From: Ptychodera flava
Lineage: Eukaryota; Hemichordata; Enteropneusta; Ptychoderidae
Reading direction: 5' to 3'
Assembly (NCBI RefSeq): GCF_041260155.1
Contig: NC_091941.1
Location: 18,547,747 to 18,611,746, forward strand
Length of the DNA: 64,000 nucleotides
In this document: positions 25,640 to 38,263 of the stretch, piece after piece
Position numbering within the stretch: position 1 is the stretch's first letter
Layout: every line of letters begins with the position of its first letter
Notes under the pieces: generated by a model
What the model saw: only the letters and a program-made list of their open reading frames with translations
Told to the model about the DNA's origin: nothing
Databases searched by the model: none
Made by a program: the position numbers and the translations under genes

Positions 25640-26440
25640 AGTCAAAGTTGCATTATTATTATTAATATAAGTATTATATAAAATAAGTATTATATAGAAA
25701 TAATAACGCGAATAATAATAGGTTCAATTTCCGTGAAAATTTCACCATAAGGGTATTTTGGGTCGAAAATACCAAATATGATATCGATTTTACTGCCCCA
25801 TGTTTCCATGGTAACCATTTTAGGGGTTGAAAATTTCAGTTTTTCTAATATCCCATGAAAAGTTACTTTGATTGATGTGAAAATTATCTGGTGGGGGAGT
25901 TCGGGTCAGAGAACACAAAAACCAGACTTATTTTAATGTTTCGAGTTGCCATGGTAACTATTTTGGGATTGAAAATGTTACTTTTTCCCTACTTCCTATT
26001 AAAGAACTATTGATTGATGTAAAAAATTGATAATAAGGGTTTTTCTGGTTAGCACACCAAAAATATCACACTCATTTTAATGTGAGATGTTTCCATGGCA
26101 ACCATTCAGGAGTAAAAATTACCAGTTTTTCAAAGATTCCACCTAAAATCCAGTAATCAACAGAATGTGTTATATCAAAGGGATATTTTGGGTTAGAAAG
26201 ACCAAATATCCGGTGTAAAGATCCAGTAATCAACAGAAATATTATACCAAAGGGATATTTTGGGGTAGACAGACAAAATATGATATCCATTTTTACTGCC
26301 AAGTGTTTCCATAGTAACCTATTTGCATTTAAAAATTCATTTTTTTTCCAACCCAGTTACTATGCAAATGTTCTCCTAAGTGTATTTATCACAGCATGAA
26401 CTCCATGTTCATTTTTGTTTTATGTTGCCATGGTAACCAT
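25640..26440. repeat. Diverged tandem array with five X-box-like palindromes
   Basis: Diverged repeat units of about 120-215 bp. Each carries a palindromic 14-mer close to GTTGCCATGGTAAC, at 25802-25815, 25945-25958, 26089-26102, 26305-26318 and 26424-26437. The motif matches the known RFX-family X-box consensus (GTNRCC, spacer, RGYAAC). Confidence 0.7.
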
Positions 26441-26492
26441 TTTGGTAACCACAGTTTTTTTTTACTTAAAACCATAGACCCTTGAGAGGATC

Positions 26493-27045
26493 TATATTAA
26501 AACATAATTTACTGTTTTTTATTTATTTTATGGATTTCTAAGTAACAACTTTTAACATTTGTTCTATAATAATAATAATTGTAATTTCTTTGCCTTAATT
26601 CTAGGAAGAATAATAAAGATAATGTATATTGGGGCCATTCTGGTCAAAATTGTTTTCCATTAATTTTAGTATGTTCAATTAATTTTATATAGACCAGAAA
26701 TAATTTTTCAAGCATTTTTAATTTTGTTTCATGCAGTCATCCCAAATACGTGTGATATAGTATAGTACTAACTTATTGTGCATTCATCGAATTAAGTTTA
26801 TGCCTTCAAATTAATTTTATGTGCTAAAATTAATTCTACTAGTATCCTAACCCAATTCCCCTTATCACCCAATGTACCATTATTTATCACAAGCAGGAAC
26901 AGTAGTGCACACTTTTTTTGTTTTATTTAAAACATAATTCACTGGTACTTATTTATTTTATGGATTTATAATTAACGACGTATTAATGTTCATTTTATAA
27001 TGATTTATTTTGATTTCTTTGCCTCATTCCAGGAAGAATAATGAA
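26493..27045. repeat. Direct repeat pair of about 130 bp
   Basis: The segment near 26493-26625 recurs near 26926-27045 in the same orientation. Both contain TTATTTATTTTATGGATTT and end near AGGAAGAATAATRAAGA. About 300 bp of other sequence lies between. Confidence 0.75.
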
Positions 27046-29075
27046 GACAAATTATTTCTGATTGTTTAACTAAAGTAAAATTATGGCCATGTATGGTACA
27101 TTACTTTTTGTGTGACCTGGCGTGACCCCATAAACTCTATGATTTGCTAGATCTCCCCTTTCCATGACAATGTCTAAATTTGAACATGGTCCCTGTTTAC
27201 CTTTAAACATTTTTTTGAAACCCAGCAGGCCAAGACAAGGGGGAAATATTACAAGTTAAATGTTTCATGTTTAATACTGCCCAGGGCTCGAAATTAACTT
27301 TTTTTCCCTGGTAGTCCACTTGGGCTACCATTTTCTGAAGTTGGTAGCCCGGTGGCTGGTAGTCCATGCATATTTTAGATCAGGGGTATCTTTTTTCGTT
27401 AACCAGACAAGAGAGGGCTATTTTACAAGATTCTGCCCATGAAGTGAATTTTCTAGTCTTTTGATGTGTATACTTGCACACCTTTATACCCAAGGAAACA
27501 GGTATAATGGACGACAGTGGGAGTTTTGTGACCTATGAACACGTTTCACTCTCAGAGTTGTATGCAAATTTTAAAAGTCGCCATGACAACATGAAAACAA
27601 TATGGCCTTTTCATAACTAAGACATACTGTAGCAGGGCTAAAATAGACCATGGCCCTTCTGTTGGGAGGAGGCATAATTTCCGTGTCATTGTGATTGATA
27701 CATTATTATCAAAATGCAACGAGAATGCGTTTTATTGGCCATCGTTTCCTGTGCCTGTCATTCAAGTACGTCAGTTCAGATATTGAAACTTTGTTGCAAA
27801 GTTCCACGGCACGGCCGGTCGTCTCCAGAACAAAGTCATACAATGGCAAATTTCTATGCCCAGCTGGGTTTGACTGCATTTATCTAGCTAGTCCCAAAGT
27901 GACGGATGCATCTTTCAACCTTTCAGCTTGGTGAAAAACGCATTTATTGATTCGCCAAAGGCCTGTGGATTCGCTTATTTTTGCACAAGTGCTACATGGA
28001 CATAGGAAAAAGTTGTTGAATACTCACTGTTTCAGTGAATCCGACATGATGAGAGTTCTCAAATCAAAAACTGTTGCCGTGCTTGAATACAAATGTCTTC
28101 TCATTAAATTACATCATTGTTATACAAGAGTTAGCATTCCAAAGTCTGTCACCCTAATTTTTCAAAGTTTGGAGAAGGGCGGCATTTCCATCTGAACGAT
28201 TGAACGACGTACGTGAAATGCAAAATTCCGTCGCATACAGTCCGGCAATATGTACAGTATAAATACTGTATACGCTCCAGGTACGTATAAGCTTATACTC
28301 CACAAAATGGCCGCAGGCGGCGTGAACTTTCTGAAAGGATTTCCTAAACGTCCTACTTGTTACCTTAGAGACTCACATGTGATGTCCTGAAAGGTATTCT
28401 CTGCAGTAATTCCAGTTTCTGTCAACATGCAAAGCTCAACGACATGATTATAGCACGAGACGTAGTGTACAGACGACACATTCACGCGCAAATAGACTCA
28501 ATTGCGCATGCGCATATTCGCAGACTACACTGGCAAACGAGTGCGCATGCGTGAAGTTATATTTGCAGCACAGATTTCGCGGAAAAACTCATGCTTTTGC
28601 TCTATTTCCATCCCAAAACTTCCTCGATTGCTTACAGTAAATGCACATGAACAAAATAAAACCCAACAACGTCAGCACAGGGAGAGGTTTATGGTTTTCG
28701 CCACAACTACAAATGCCACGCTGAAGATACGTTTAACGTTCAACTGGCATAGACTCTCCACAGTCGCTGTGCCTTGTTTGTGGGCGCCCAAGACTGCTAC
28801 GATGGGCCTGCATCATACGCTGTGCAGCTAGCTCAGCAGCTGTGAGCACGCGCTGCCAGACAGCGACTGTCGGTTTTTGCAAGTATATGAATATTCATGA
28901 GGGTAGTGATGTCAAAAGAAACACCTATCTAACTGGGCGGAGGGAATATACGTACGAAAAATTAGAAGTCACCCCTATTGACAAAATTAAAATAAACAAC
29001 ACCCTTTTTTCAGATTCCCACAGCTTCAATGAATTGTTATTAGATTTCTATATAATACTTATAGCCCCTAAACTT

Positions 29076-29078
<3 letters not shown>

Positions 29079-29128
<50 letters not shown>

Positions 29129-29165
29129 TATTATTATTATTGTTGTTGTTGTTGTTGTTAGTATT
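29079..29165. repeat. (AAT)n/(GTT)n microsatellite
   Basis: A run of about 17 AAT units, then ATT and GTT units. Confidence 0.95.
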
Positions 29166-29237
29166 ATTGCCATTATTATTATTGACCATAATATCTCGTA
29201 ATCATTGCCATGGAAACAACGCTGATGCCATCCTGAC

Positions 29238-29432
29238 CTGTGGCTTCCAAGGGTGCTGCGATAACTACATAGTCGGCATACATTTCACGTTGCTCGTTCT
29301 CTCGTTGGTACACCACGCTGAAACCATTCGACAATCTCTCCACAGTTGTTACTGTCGAATTCAGGAAGACTTCGGTCGATGACGCCTCAACAAGTTTCTC
29401 CACCAACTTCATGTTACCGCCTACAACCTGAC
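29238..29432 (-). CDS. PCYOX1: PCYOX1-like exon 4, set A
   Basis: 195 nt, in phase 1 at both ends, after the acceptor CATTTTTTTAG. Encodes GQVVGGNMKLVEKLVEA to VVIAAPLEAT, corresponding to the human EGGNKLVCSGLLQAS to IVLVATPL region of the FAD-binding fold. The donor G|GTCAGG at 29236-29237 leads to exon 5A. Its length equals exon 4B exactly and the protein differs at only a few positions, so it looks selected rather than decayed. Confidence 0.9.
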
Positions 29433-30302
29433 CTAAAAAAATGAAACAACGCGAGGAAATTCGACGGTCAGTAGAAGGACATCAGTGTGCAGAAAGCTGT
29501 CACTTATAGTGAAATTTGATAGGCTTGCCGAGCCTGATAAATTATATTATATTTGACGATGGCTGTTAAAGCTTGCTTAACAACTTTTAAGGAGCGCTCA
29601 GTCACCATGAGTCGGACGAACGATTTGTTGGAGGGTCAGTATTTCTGACATGCCGGTGGGGGAGGGTCTTATATTTCAAACTTGTCCGTGTAAGAGGCCA
29701 GGGGTTTCATTAAGAGCCGGCAGCCGGCGAAATTGACCGGTTACTCTCACGATTTCGCCGGCTACTTTTTCGGAAATTTGAACTCTTTCATAGCTAAAAT
29801 ATTGTTTACCTTCTGAAATGATACGCGCAGGTGTCACAAGCTGTGTAATCAAACTTTTCAACGTTAACGGCTTTTATGTGAAACAAAATTTAGAAGACGA
29901 GCGACTACTATGATCGCCTTGTACTATGATGGAGCACGGTCTTGCGTATACTGCCGCAATAAAAATCGGAATTGCAACGGACGATTCTATTGGCTACCTG
30001 AATTTGCTGATTCCTATGTGGTGATTTTATATACGCCGATGAAAACGGGCATACTACACCTGGCGGCCGTCCGTTAGCTCGACTCAAAATGGTCGATGAA
30101 CAAATGAAGACGGAAGCGATCGCAAGGCCAGACTTCGCGGTACGATCCTTGTTTTGAAGTGGACCAAGAAACAAGAGAAGGATAATTACGTGGATTTAAA
30201 CTGTTTTCGAAGGCAATGACCTGATCTTTTTCTCACGAAAAAACTTCCCGATCACAGTTCGAATTTTAATAAGCCGACGTGCGTTGCACTGCGGTGGTAA
30301 CC

Positions 30303-31056
30303 GGAGAAGTCGGCCAGTTGCGAACTCGGCCAGCTCCGGTGCCGACCAACTCGGCCAGTGGGAGAAGTCGGCCAGGAGAAGTCGGCCACTCGCAACAAAG
30401 CAATATGATTGCATACGCATTCTCTTCACAGTTGAATATGCCAAACAATTTTAACTTTTTACTACCATAGTTTTTGTTATTTTGTCGGTTTAATACTACT
30501 ACGAACATTCAGAAAACAACTCGAAGTCGAAGAGCTCCCACGTCCACCCTGCAAAACATGTACGGTCTGCCTCAGTGTTTCTGCAGATCGCGCGCGTACC
30601 GTATTAAAGTTCAGGCAAACATTATGCCATTTCTTCAGTAAAATTCATGGCTTGATGACTCTTAACTAATTTGCTTCACCATCTCCTATGACTTTTTAAC
30701 GAACTTCAAGTGTAACTATGACGAAGGCTGCAAAACTCGCTACCACGATCGCGATACACCGCCATCTTTACCCAATGGCAATGTGTGTTCATACGTGCGT
30801 TGACTGTGATCTGTAAAGTTTGCAAACATTACGCTCATCTTAATATGAATGACTTTTAGATCGCTTTCGCATATAACTTTTGTGAGACTTCAAAAAAAAA
30901 GAAACACTATTATGGAGCATATATTCTAAGGGTGCATACCGTACTGGCCGAGTTCGCCCACTGGCCGACTCTCCAACTGGCCGACTTCTCCAACTGGCCG
31001 AGTTCGTAACTGGCCGAGTTCTCCAACTGGCCGAGCTCGCAACTGGCCGACTTCTC
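30303..31056. mobile_element. Foldback-type element 1, arms of a 17-18 bp tandem motif
   Basis: The left arm (30303-30392) and right arm (30943-31056) are inverted. Each is an array of a short motif close to ACTGGCCGAGTTCTCCA, about five copies on the left and seven on the right. The outermost 28-30 bp on each side are almost perfectly complementary, starting GAGAAGTCGGCCAGTTGCGA. The 550-bp core is unrelated and has no recognised coding frame. No target duplication is evident. Confidence 0.75.
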
Positions 31057-31066
31057 TTGAATTCGC

Positions 31067-31269
31067 CTCACATTTTGATTTAAGCTGACGACCGTTTTTG
31101 AAGTGAATTTAGAGGTTTGATCGTATTTTAACCACTCTGGGCGACATTCTTATTGGCTTCGATAGACCGAAAAGCAGTACATATCATACGTCCAGCTGGT
31201 TATATACCTTCACATTTAAGCCTACCGCAGTGCTTCAAAAACGGTCGTCAGCTTAAATCAAAATGTGAG
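31067..31269. mobile_element. 203-bp MITE with perfect 37-bp inverted repeats
   Basis: 31067-31103 (CTCACATTTTGATTTAAG and onward) and 31233-31269 are exact reverse complements over 37 bp. The centre has no frame. The left end is 10 bp from the foldback element. Confidence 0.85.
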
Positions 31270-33202
31270 TTTCTGAACGTACAAATTTTCATATCCTATA
31301 TCAAGGTTCTTTGCATACCCATTTAGTCAAATAACCTTTAGGGTCTTTGATTCTATTTGCAAAATATGGCAATGATTGTCAGTTATTATCCTTTTTACCT
31401 CCCAGTGGTATAAAAGTTCTTCATCTGCAGATTTTCATACCAAACATCATGGTTCTTAATTTTAAGCATAACATTATACATTAATGAAAAGTTTCTCATT
31501 TACTGTGCTTAAAATGTGAGTGTTTCATCCAGGATGGCATCAACAAGAGGGATTTCCCCCTTTACCAGAAAATTTCGGGGGCATTTCACTAGTTCATGTG
31601 TTCTAGTTGTACCTCTAAGGTGTGACTGGCACCATTTCATCGGGGGGGGGGGGGAGTGGTCCCCCTTGACAAATAAATTGGGGGTGCCAACATGGGGAAT
31701 CCCCTATCGCCATGTCTAGATGTAACACAGTATAATATCATCTACATAACAAATTTATATCATTTATAATAGTGAATTATTATAGTTTACCTCCTAAAAG
31801 TTTTCTTTGTTCAAAATATCGTCAACATTACCACATTTTATCATTTGTAATTATGAATTGTCATATTTAGGCCTAATCTCCCAGGTAAAATGGCTTTATG
31901 ATATGAACACAAATTGCCCTGGAATACTGCTGACAATTCTCCTGAAAATACTAGAAATTCAAGTGACTGCGAGCTGTAAAACGTGAATTTTAGCTCATTT
32001 TTCAGGATTTCCGGCCTTCGGCCGGGAGGGGGAACACCCCCTCCCAGACCCTCCCCCAACGACGACCACTTTTTGGTCATGGCAGCTGCAAGCCGCCTAC
32101 TTTTCCGTTCTTGCCCCCTACTTCAAAACTTAATGAAACCCGTGAAGAGGCCAGCGGATCATATTTTACATTTACGAATTTTAAGATAAGCACAAGTTCT
32201 CACTGTGTTGATTACAGTACTGAGAGACATTTTACAACAATCCAATGAGAAATTTTAACAGCTGAAGGGAAGTGATATACGTCACCGTAGAAAAGTTTAT
32301 TTCACTGAATTCAACTTCACAGTAAACTTATCCCTGTCTCGCCCTACTATGGAAAGCCCTGTCTCTTGAAAAGTGGCTAAAGCAATTGAAAATAATTGAA
32401 ATAAAAACTTGTGTTCTACTATACATACTTTCCGATCCGCCTTCCGACTTTCCCACTGCCGATCTCTTCGATATGTCAGATATTTTTGTTGAACAACGAA
32501 TTTCTTACTTTTTAGCTAGTACGCCGGCTCATCACTGTTTGTTGTACAATGCCGTACGTTATCTTTGTGAGTTAATGATATTAATTTTACACTGGACACA
32601 TTATAGTATGTCTGAAAATCCGAAAAAAGTTGTTATGGTGTGCAGTTGCGTGAATTCACGTACATAAAAGCATTAAAACAGTTGTGAATGTTACCAGCAA
32701 GATTGACTCCTGGTCGGCGATGTTAAAGGTAGAGAGATGATGCAAAAAGTGCTCACATTTATGTAAATTAGCTCCATGAAATGAACCGGACGAATCGTTT
32801 TGGAAACTTACAAAACAATATGTTGAAAATGTATGTAGGCCTACGACCAAAACAAAAAAATTGTACAAGTCTGTTGCACTCGGTATAAAATACTTCAAAA
32901 TTTCAAATTTGGAGAAGGGGGACGTATTTTATAAGATAGACCCCCCTTGATATCCTCATAACAACTGAACGCTCCCTTGTCAAGTGGTATCAGCAAAAGT
33001 GTGGATGCTCCCCAATCATAGAGAGATTCTCCCTTCATTGTTGCAAGAAAAACTCACCATTCATTGGTTTAAATTGAATTGAAACTTTGACCTCCAGCAC
33101 CGACTGCTGCTTGTTGCACAATCGAACATATGGCAAGCCTGAGTAACATCGGTATGGGTCGATTACTATAGCAATAACAATACTACTGAATAGAGCCTAT
33201 AC

Positions 33203-33639
33203 CTTTCCCGATTCCTATGGATTGTGCTATATACGTGGAAAACACGTGACTTTCCATTCCCTGAAAATCGACCATATTGTGCAAAGGTGACATGGCCATA
33301 TCTTGTAGTTCCAAGTGTACACCTAGGTCCGTGTAATACTGTCTACTCTCAAGGTTGACCCATTTTTCCAAATCACCATACGACAAGAATCCCTCCATCT
33401 CGGAGAAGGAACTGTTGCCCGACAAATTATAGTTGTCCTCCATTCTAGCATAGAAATCGACTGTTCCGTTATTCAGAATGTCCATAGACTTCTCATGGGC
33501 TTCCGCGAGTTCACCGGTGTCTATTAGATGGGTGCCGTTCCAGGCAGTGAAGGTAAATGGAGACACGAACTTTGTTTCACCGTCAAAATCCCTGTCTGTT
33601 CTGTCCAGGCCCATTTCATCGACAAGCTCCTTTATATAT
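33203..33639 (-). CDS. PCYOX1: PCYOX1-like exon 3, set A
   Basis: 437 nt after the acceptor CCCCCTAG, entering in phase 2 and leaving in phase 1 (G|GTATAG). Encodes YIKELVDEMGLDRTDRDFDG to GMESHVFSTYIAQS, the central substrate-binding part of the prenylcysteine oxidase fold. Several Asn-X-Ser/Thr sites (NGT, NSS) suit a secreted or lysosomal protein. The length is identical to exon 3B. No matching exon 1 or 2 was found between this exon and set B. Confidence 0.88.
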
Positions 33640-36199
33640 CTAGGGGGAAAAAGTCTGACTTCATCATTTATTGCATTTCATCGTTGCCCACTGATATTTC
33701 TAGTATTTGGACACGAAACATAGCATTATCACTCATTTGCGTACGTAGTCATATTCCAAAAAGCTTTCAAATTGGGCGAACATTTTCTTCTACAAATATT
33801 AAATAACACAAACCGTATGCAGCATGTCAATCATGGAAATCTTTAATGGGAGGAGTCTCATTGAGAGATGTCGAGACAGTTTTCGAGGGAACACGGGAGG
33901 AGTGAAATTACGTAAATATCATTAAATATAGTAATATCTTTTAAATCGAGGGAAACGACGAAGTCAAGTACCTTCTTCAGATTTTCTTTGGTTTCATATG
34001 TCCGTTGTTAGTATATTGTATGATTTTGACAGACTGATATGATCCCAACGTGCGGTCAACGCATGAGCGGGCTGTCACTTCGGCAACGTTTGTGGGCAGA
34101 TTTCAGCAGAGTGTTGCGAAGACACAAAGAGTTGCGACTACAGCGAAAAAAGTGAGAAGGGACCACTGGTAGAACAACATGCATATTTTTTTTTTTAATT
34201 GGAAAGGAAGAGTGTCTACAAGAGGTGAATGATACCGCAGGCGAAGAAAGGTTGAAAGCGAGATATGTTCCTATGCGTGAAGACTGTGAAGTAGGAGGCG
34301 AGTTTTATTCCTCATGATAAAAATAAAAATACCCAGGAGAACAACGTGGACAATTTCACATCTATTCACGACAATTTCTTCCTTGAAATACAACAGAAAT
34401 ATTGCATGGAGGAGCTAGGCAATCAGTGTTTTGCTGCAATATGTGATGTTCGAGATACTTTTGCGCTTTCAACGATGAAACAGATATCGTATTACTTTAT
34501 AAATTTTTCAGTTCATGAAATAAAATAAAATTTAAAAGAATAATAATTATACTTAGGGACTTTCTTTCCGCAGCTAATATGAAATTTAGAAAATAGCCGC
34601 TTGTACAATGTCTAACACCTGTAGTGGATTTTTAGACAACCTATACAACTTGTTAAGTATTATACGTTCGCCATCTTGGCGTCCAAAGATCAACGTAGTG
34701 ACCCTGAGAGACACAGTGCGAAGGCTATTACTTGGCCGATAACACTAAAATCAATCAAATATACAGGGACACCTCTCTTCAGAGATCCCAGGCCATGGCC
34801 GTAATGGCCTAACTAACATACAGCGCTAATCAAAAGAACTGGTCTATCGCATTTCAAGCTGTCAAAGACAAAGGGCTGATCACTGTTAAAAGAGCTGCCA
34901 CTGTAATGATCAGCCAAGGTACTGCAAGACTGAGCCTGTCGTACTTCTCACAATCAAGGATACATGCCTGCGATTTACCTCTTCAAAGTTTGATTATCGT
35001 TGCACTGACCCAAAATTGCAAATTTTGATAGGCTTATATATAGGTGTGTGTATATAAACGGATTGGAATTAATTCGGGATAATTTGATCTTCATATTTTT
35101 CTAATTTCTCAAAAGTGTTAGGTGCCCTATAGCTGAACGTTGAAACATTACAAATTACTCATAAAAGCAAGTGTATAACTTAAAAAAAAGATGATTAGCT
35201 TACATTTGCAGATTAAACCGACATTACTTCACCATCCAATTATCCCGAATTAGTTCCAATCGTGTTATATATATATAGATATTTCTTGTGCTTGATCGGG
35301 CAAGCATACCGATTTTATTAGGAAATACTGAAAACATTACTCGTAATGGTAGTCAATATACCGGGTATACACACATATCAAATTGTACCAAGTTTTTATA
35401 AAATTGTACCATTTTATAATCTATTGTCTTTTTCATTCGTTTCTACTATTTTTGTATCATTTCATAACTGCATCAAATGCTTCAGTACATTTCCCAAAAA
35501 TTGAGTAGCGCCCCCCGCATTCTTCCCATCCAGATTTTGAGCAACTCCCCTTGTAGCTTTCAATTTTTTGAGTGACCCCTCCGATTTCTATGACCCCCTT
35601 GGCCTTAAATAATGACGGCTCCCTAATGCTAACCTTTGAGCATTTTTACCGTCGAAATCACCTGTTATTTATTCCCATACTACATTCATTGTGGAATGTT
35701 GTTCAGTGGATAAATAATCCACATTTGACTTGCTATAACGACATAGTACGCTAAATATTGCCCGATCGAGTTGAAATGCCGCGAGGCTTTATTTACAAAT
35801 TCAACACTGTGCATACTGAAAACGCTGATACTGATGACATCATCGAGCTCACTAGCTCTTCGTGACAGGGCCGTATGTTACCGGGTATAGGACTCCCACC
35901 TGTAGCCAGTAACACACAGCCCTGCCACGCAGAGGTACGAGCTCGTACAAAGATGTCTGGGACCGCACCTACGTGCCGAATGAATTTGCTTTGCACTTCT
36001 CTGTTCAAAATATAGTCGAGGCGGTCGAGCGAGACCGAAAACAACACCCTCCGTATTTTAGCAAACAACAGAATGTTAAACTCGTAAAAACTTCCGCAAT
36101 GATGCGATGAAAATGACCATGTTTTCCGGCCTAATTCACACTGTCAGTTATCAGAAATCTGCCTGGTAATGGGTAGTACCGCTCATACTTAGAACGAAA
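33640..36199. other. No exon seen; one MITE
   Basis: I searched the minus strand here and on to 44.9 kb for a set A copy of PCYOX1 exon 1 (GSGIGGTS motif) or exon 2 (GGRIYDV motif) and found neither. Short TA-rich repeats are present. Otherwise nothing was recognised. Confidence 0.5.
35056..35266. mobile_element. ~211-bp MITE with ~33-bp inverted repeats
   Basis: The left end (AACGGATTGGAATTAATTCG) and right end (complement of AACACGATTGGAACTAATTC) are imperfect inverted repeats, both followed by GGGATAATT. Both sides are flanked by TATA-rich sequence, so a TA target is possible. Confidence 0.7.
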
Positions 36200-36881
36200 T
36201 CTTCTATTAGACTCATGCAGCCTAAGTGTTTAGCATTGAAACGAGCAATATTGACCAAACCAGAAGTAACTCATTGGTATGACAACTTTAGAGCCTTCTT
36301 GTCAGACCATGAGTTACTAAACAAACTTGCACAGATCTGGAATTGCGATGAATCTGGCTTTAGTATGCAAATGAAATCAGGAAAAATTCTGGGGCCGGCC
36401 AGCTACACTAAAACAAGACGTCGACCTAAAGTGCCAATTCACAAGAGCAGCTGACAATGTTATTGTGCATCATTGCATCGGGGCAGTCTATTGCACCATA
36501 TCACATCTTTCCTGGTAGACAAATACCAACAACTTGGGATCCACTAGCCCTGGCAGTACCAGGAGCAGGTGTTTGTTTTACTGACAAGGGTTGGATGATA
36601 AGTGAATCATTTTACATCTGGTTACATGATCATTTTATCCCCATTTGCCTCCCACAAGGCCACAAGTACTCCTACTAGATTCCCATGATTCCACATTTAT
36701 TACAATACATGCAAGGTTGCCAGAGAAAATCAGATTCTCCTCGATAGACTCCATCCAAATGCCACACATATTATGTAGCCATGTGATGTTAATCTGTTTG
36801 GGCCATTGAAAAGGGCATGGAGTAAAGCTGTTAGAAAGTACAGGAAAGACAACCCTGACGAAGAAGTCAAGATGCGAACCT

Positions 36882-37640
36882 TTGCAAGGGTATTTCAAGG
36901 ATGCCTGGATGGCCACTGCAAATCATAAATTAATTGAGACAGCTTTCAGAAAAAGTGGAGTGTTTCCTGTTGACAGCACCGCCGCTGATACAAGCCTGCT
37001 GAATGTAAATGAGGAAGATTCAGAAATATCGTCAAAAGGTATTGAAAGGTCACCAAGTGATACCGAAATATGTGCGACCACATCAAATATCAGTCAAGTC
37101 ACTGCAAGCTCACCAACATTACCCAGCGCACATTCAACAGCTTGTCAACTACTGGAGATGCTAGAGGTACAGCTTGGAAGTCCTATAAGATCTAAATATA
37201 CCAGCAGATTAAATGAAGGATATGACCTTCCAGGTAGCCCATGTTACAGAGTTTGGAAGACCCTTCGTCAGATGTCAGATATAGAAAGTGGTAAAGGCTG
37301 TATTGATGAAAACTCTCATACCACATCACATGATACAACTGACAGACCTACAACAATACCGAATACAAATGACAGTCATACACAAACAACGTACACAACA
37401 ACAACACAGAACACGGACAATACTACCGACAATAACATATCACATGGTACAGCTGATAATCCTACAACAATATCAAATACAAATGACAATCATATACAAA
37501 CGGTGTACACAACTACAACAGAGAACACGAACAATAATACTGACAATATAACACCAGAACACAGGAATAACACCACTGACATAACATTAGATGAACATGA
37601 CCATAGAAACACAACCTTACACAGGAACAATACTACATGA
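36882..37640 (+). pseudogene. Pogo-like transposase C-terminal fragment
   Basis: Encodes the end of the DDE domain (AWMATANHKLIETAFRKSG, the usual AFRxTGIxPFN region) followed by a long Ser/Thr/Asn-rich tail. Part of the tail (about 37325-37553) is a ~115-bp tandem duplication containing ACAAATGACARTCATA. Confidence 0.75.
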
Positions 37641-38194
37641 CACTGACACTTACAAGACTCAATACAAGTGAGTGTATATTTAATACATTTACCGATGCAA
37701 GCAACATTATACCTGCAGCTGATACTGTTACTATCCACATGCAAGATAATGATAATGTTACAGTGAAGAAACACAACACAATAGAATTAGACAGACCTGA
37801 AAATAGTACATGCACAATACTGATTGGACATGACACAGGTACTATCATACAAAACAGACATGACAGTAATACAGAAGTAATAGGAGGTGACAGCAGCAGC
37901 AACAGCAGCAGCAGCAGCAGCAACAACAACAACAGTCATCATTCATCGGAAACCATGATCCCATCTCAACCTGTCTCGCAAGGTTTAGCAGGTAATCTGA
38001 ATTTTCAAGAAGTAAAGAAGAGGATACAGAATAGAAATAAATTAGCTCAAACACTCCCAATTTACTTGAATGGAGAAACATCAATGAAACTCATGGTAGA
38101 AGAAACGAAAAAGAGACTAATTGAATTTCTACAGAAAAACAAGAAAATACAAGAGCGAGAGAGAAAGAAAGAAACACATCCTAAAGAGAAGTAG
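37637..38194 (+). pseudogene. Low-complexity basic tail, transposase-associated
   Basis: A frame with an imperfect Ser/Asn run from CAGCAG and CAACAA repeats near 37890-37934, then a conserved-looking helix (VKKRIQNRNKLAQTLPIYL) and a strongly basic coil (KKNKKIQERERKKETHPKEK). This is typical of the linker before the finger in this transposase group. I cannot tell whether it is translated separately. Confidence 0.5.
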
Positions 38195-38263
38195 GGAAAA
38201 AAAGTTAGAAAAAGAGTAGAAAGGAAAGGAGGTAACTAAGAAGAAGCGAAAAGATCAAATCAA

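Larger units (their letters stand above)
23680..29237. other. PCYOX1: Intron between exons 4A and 5A of the PCYOX1-like locus
   Basis: A long intron holding the repeat array with X-box-like motifs, a 130-bp direct repeat, and an AAT microsatellite. A plus-strand frame at 23961-24317 has no motif I recognise. Confidence 0.6.
29433..33202. other. PCYOX1: Intron between exons 3A and 4A
   Basis: Holds the foldback element at 30.3 kb, the 37-bp inverted-repeat element at 31.07 kb, and two opposed copies of a short dispersed sequence (a GGGTTTCATTAAG-type run near 29704 and its complement near 32129). No exon was recognised. Confidence 0.55.

Noticed and set aside
28306-28390. ATGGCCGCAGGCGGC in strong initiation context
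   Set aside because: The frame closes after 28 codons, with no clear donor or protein similarity.
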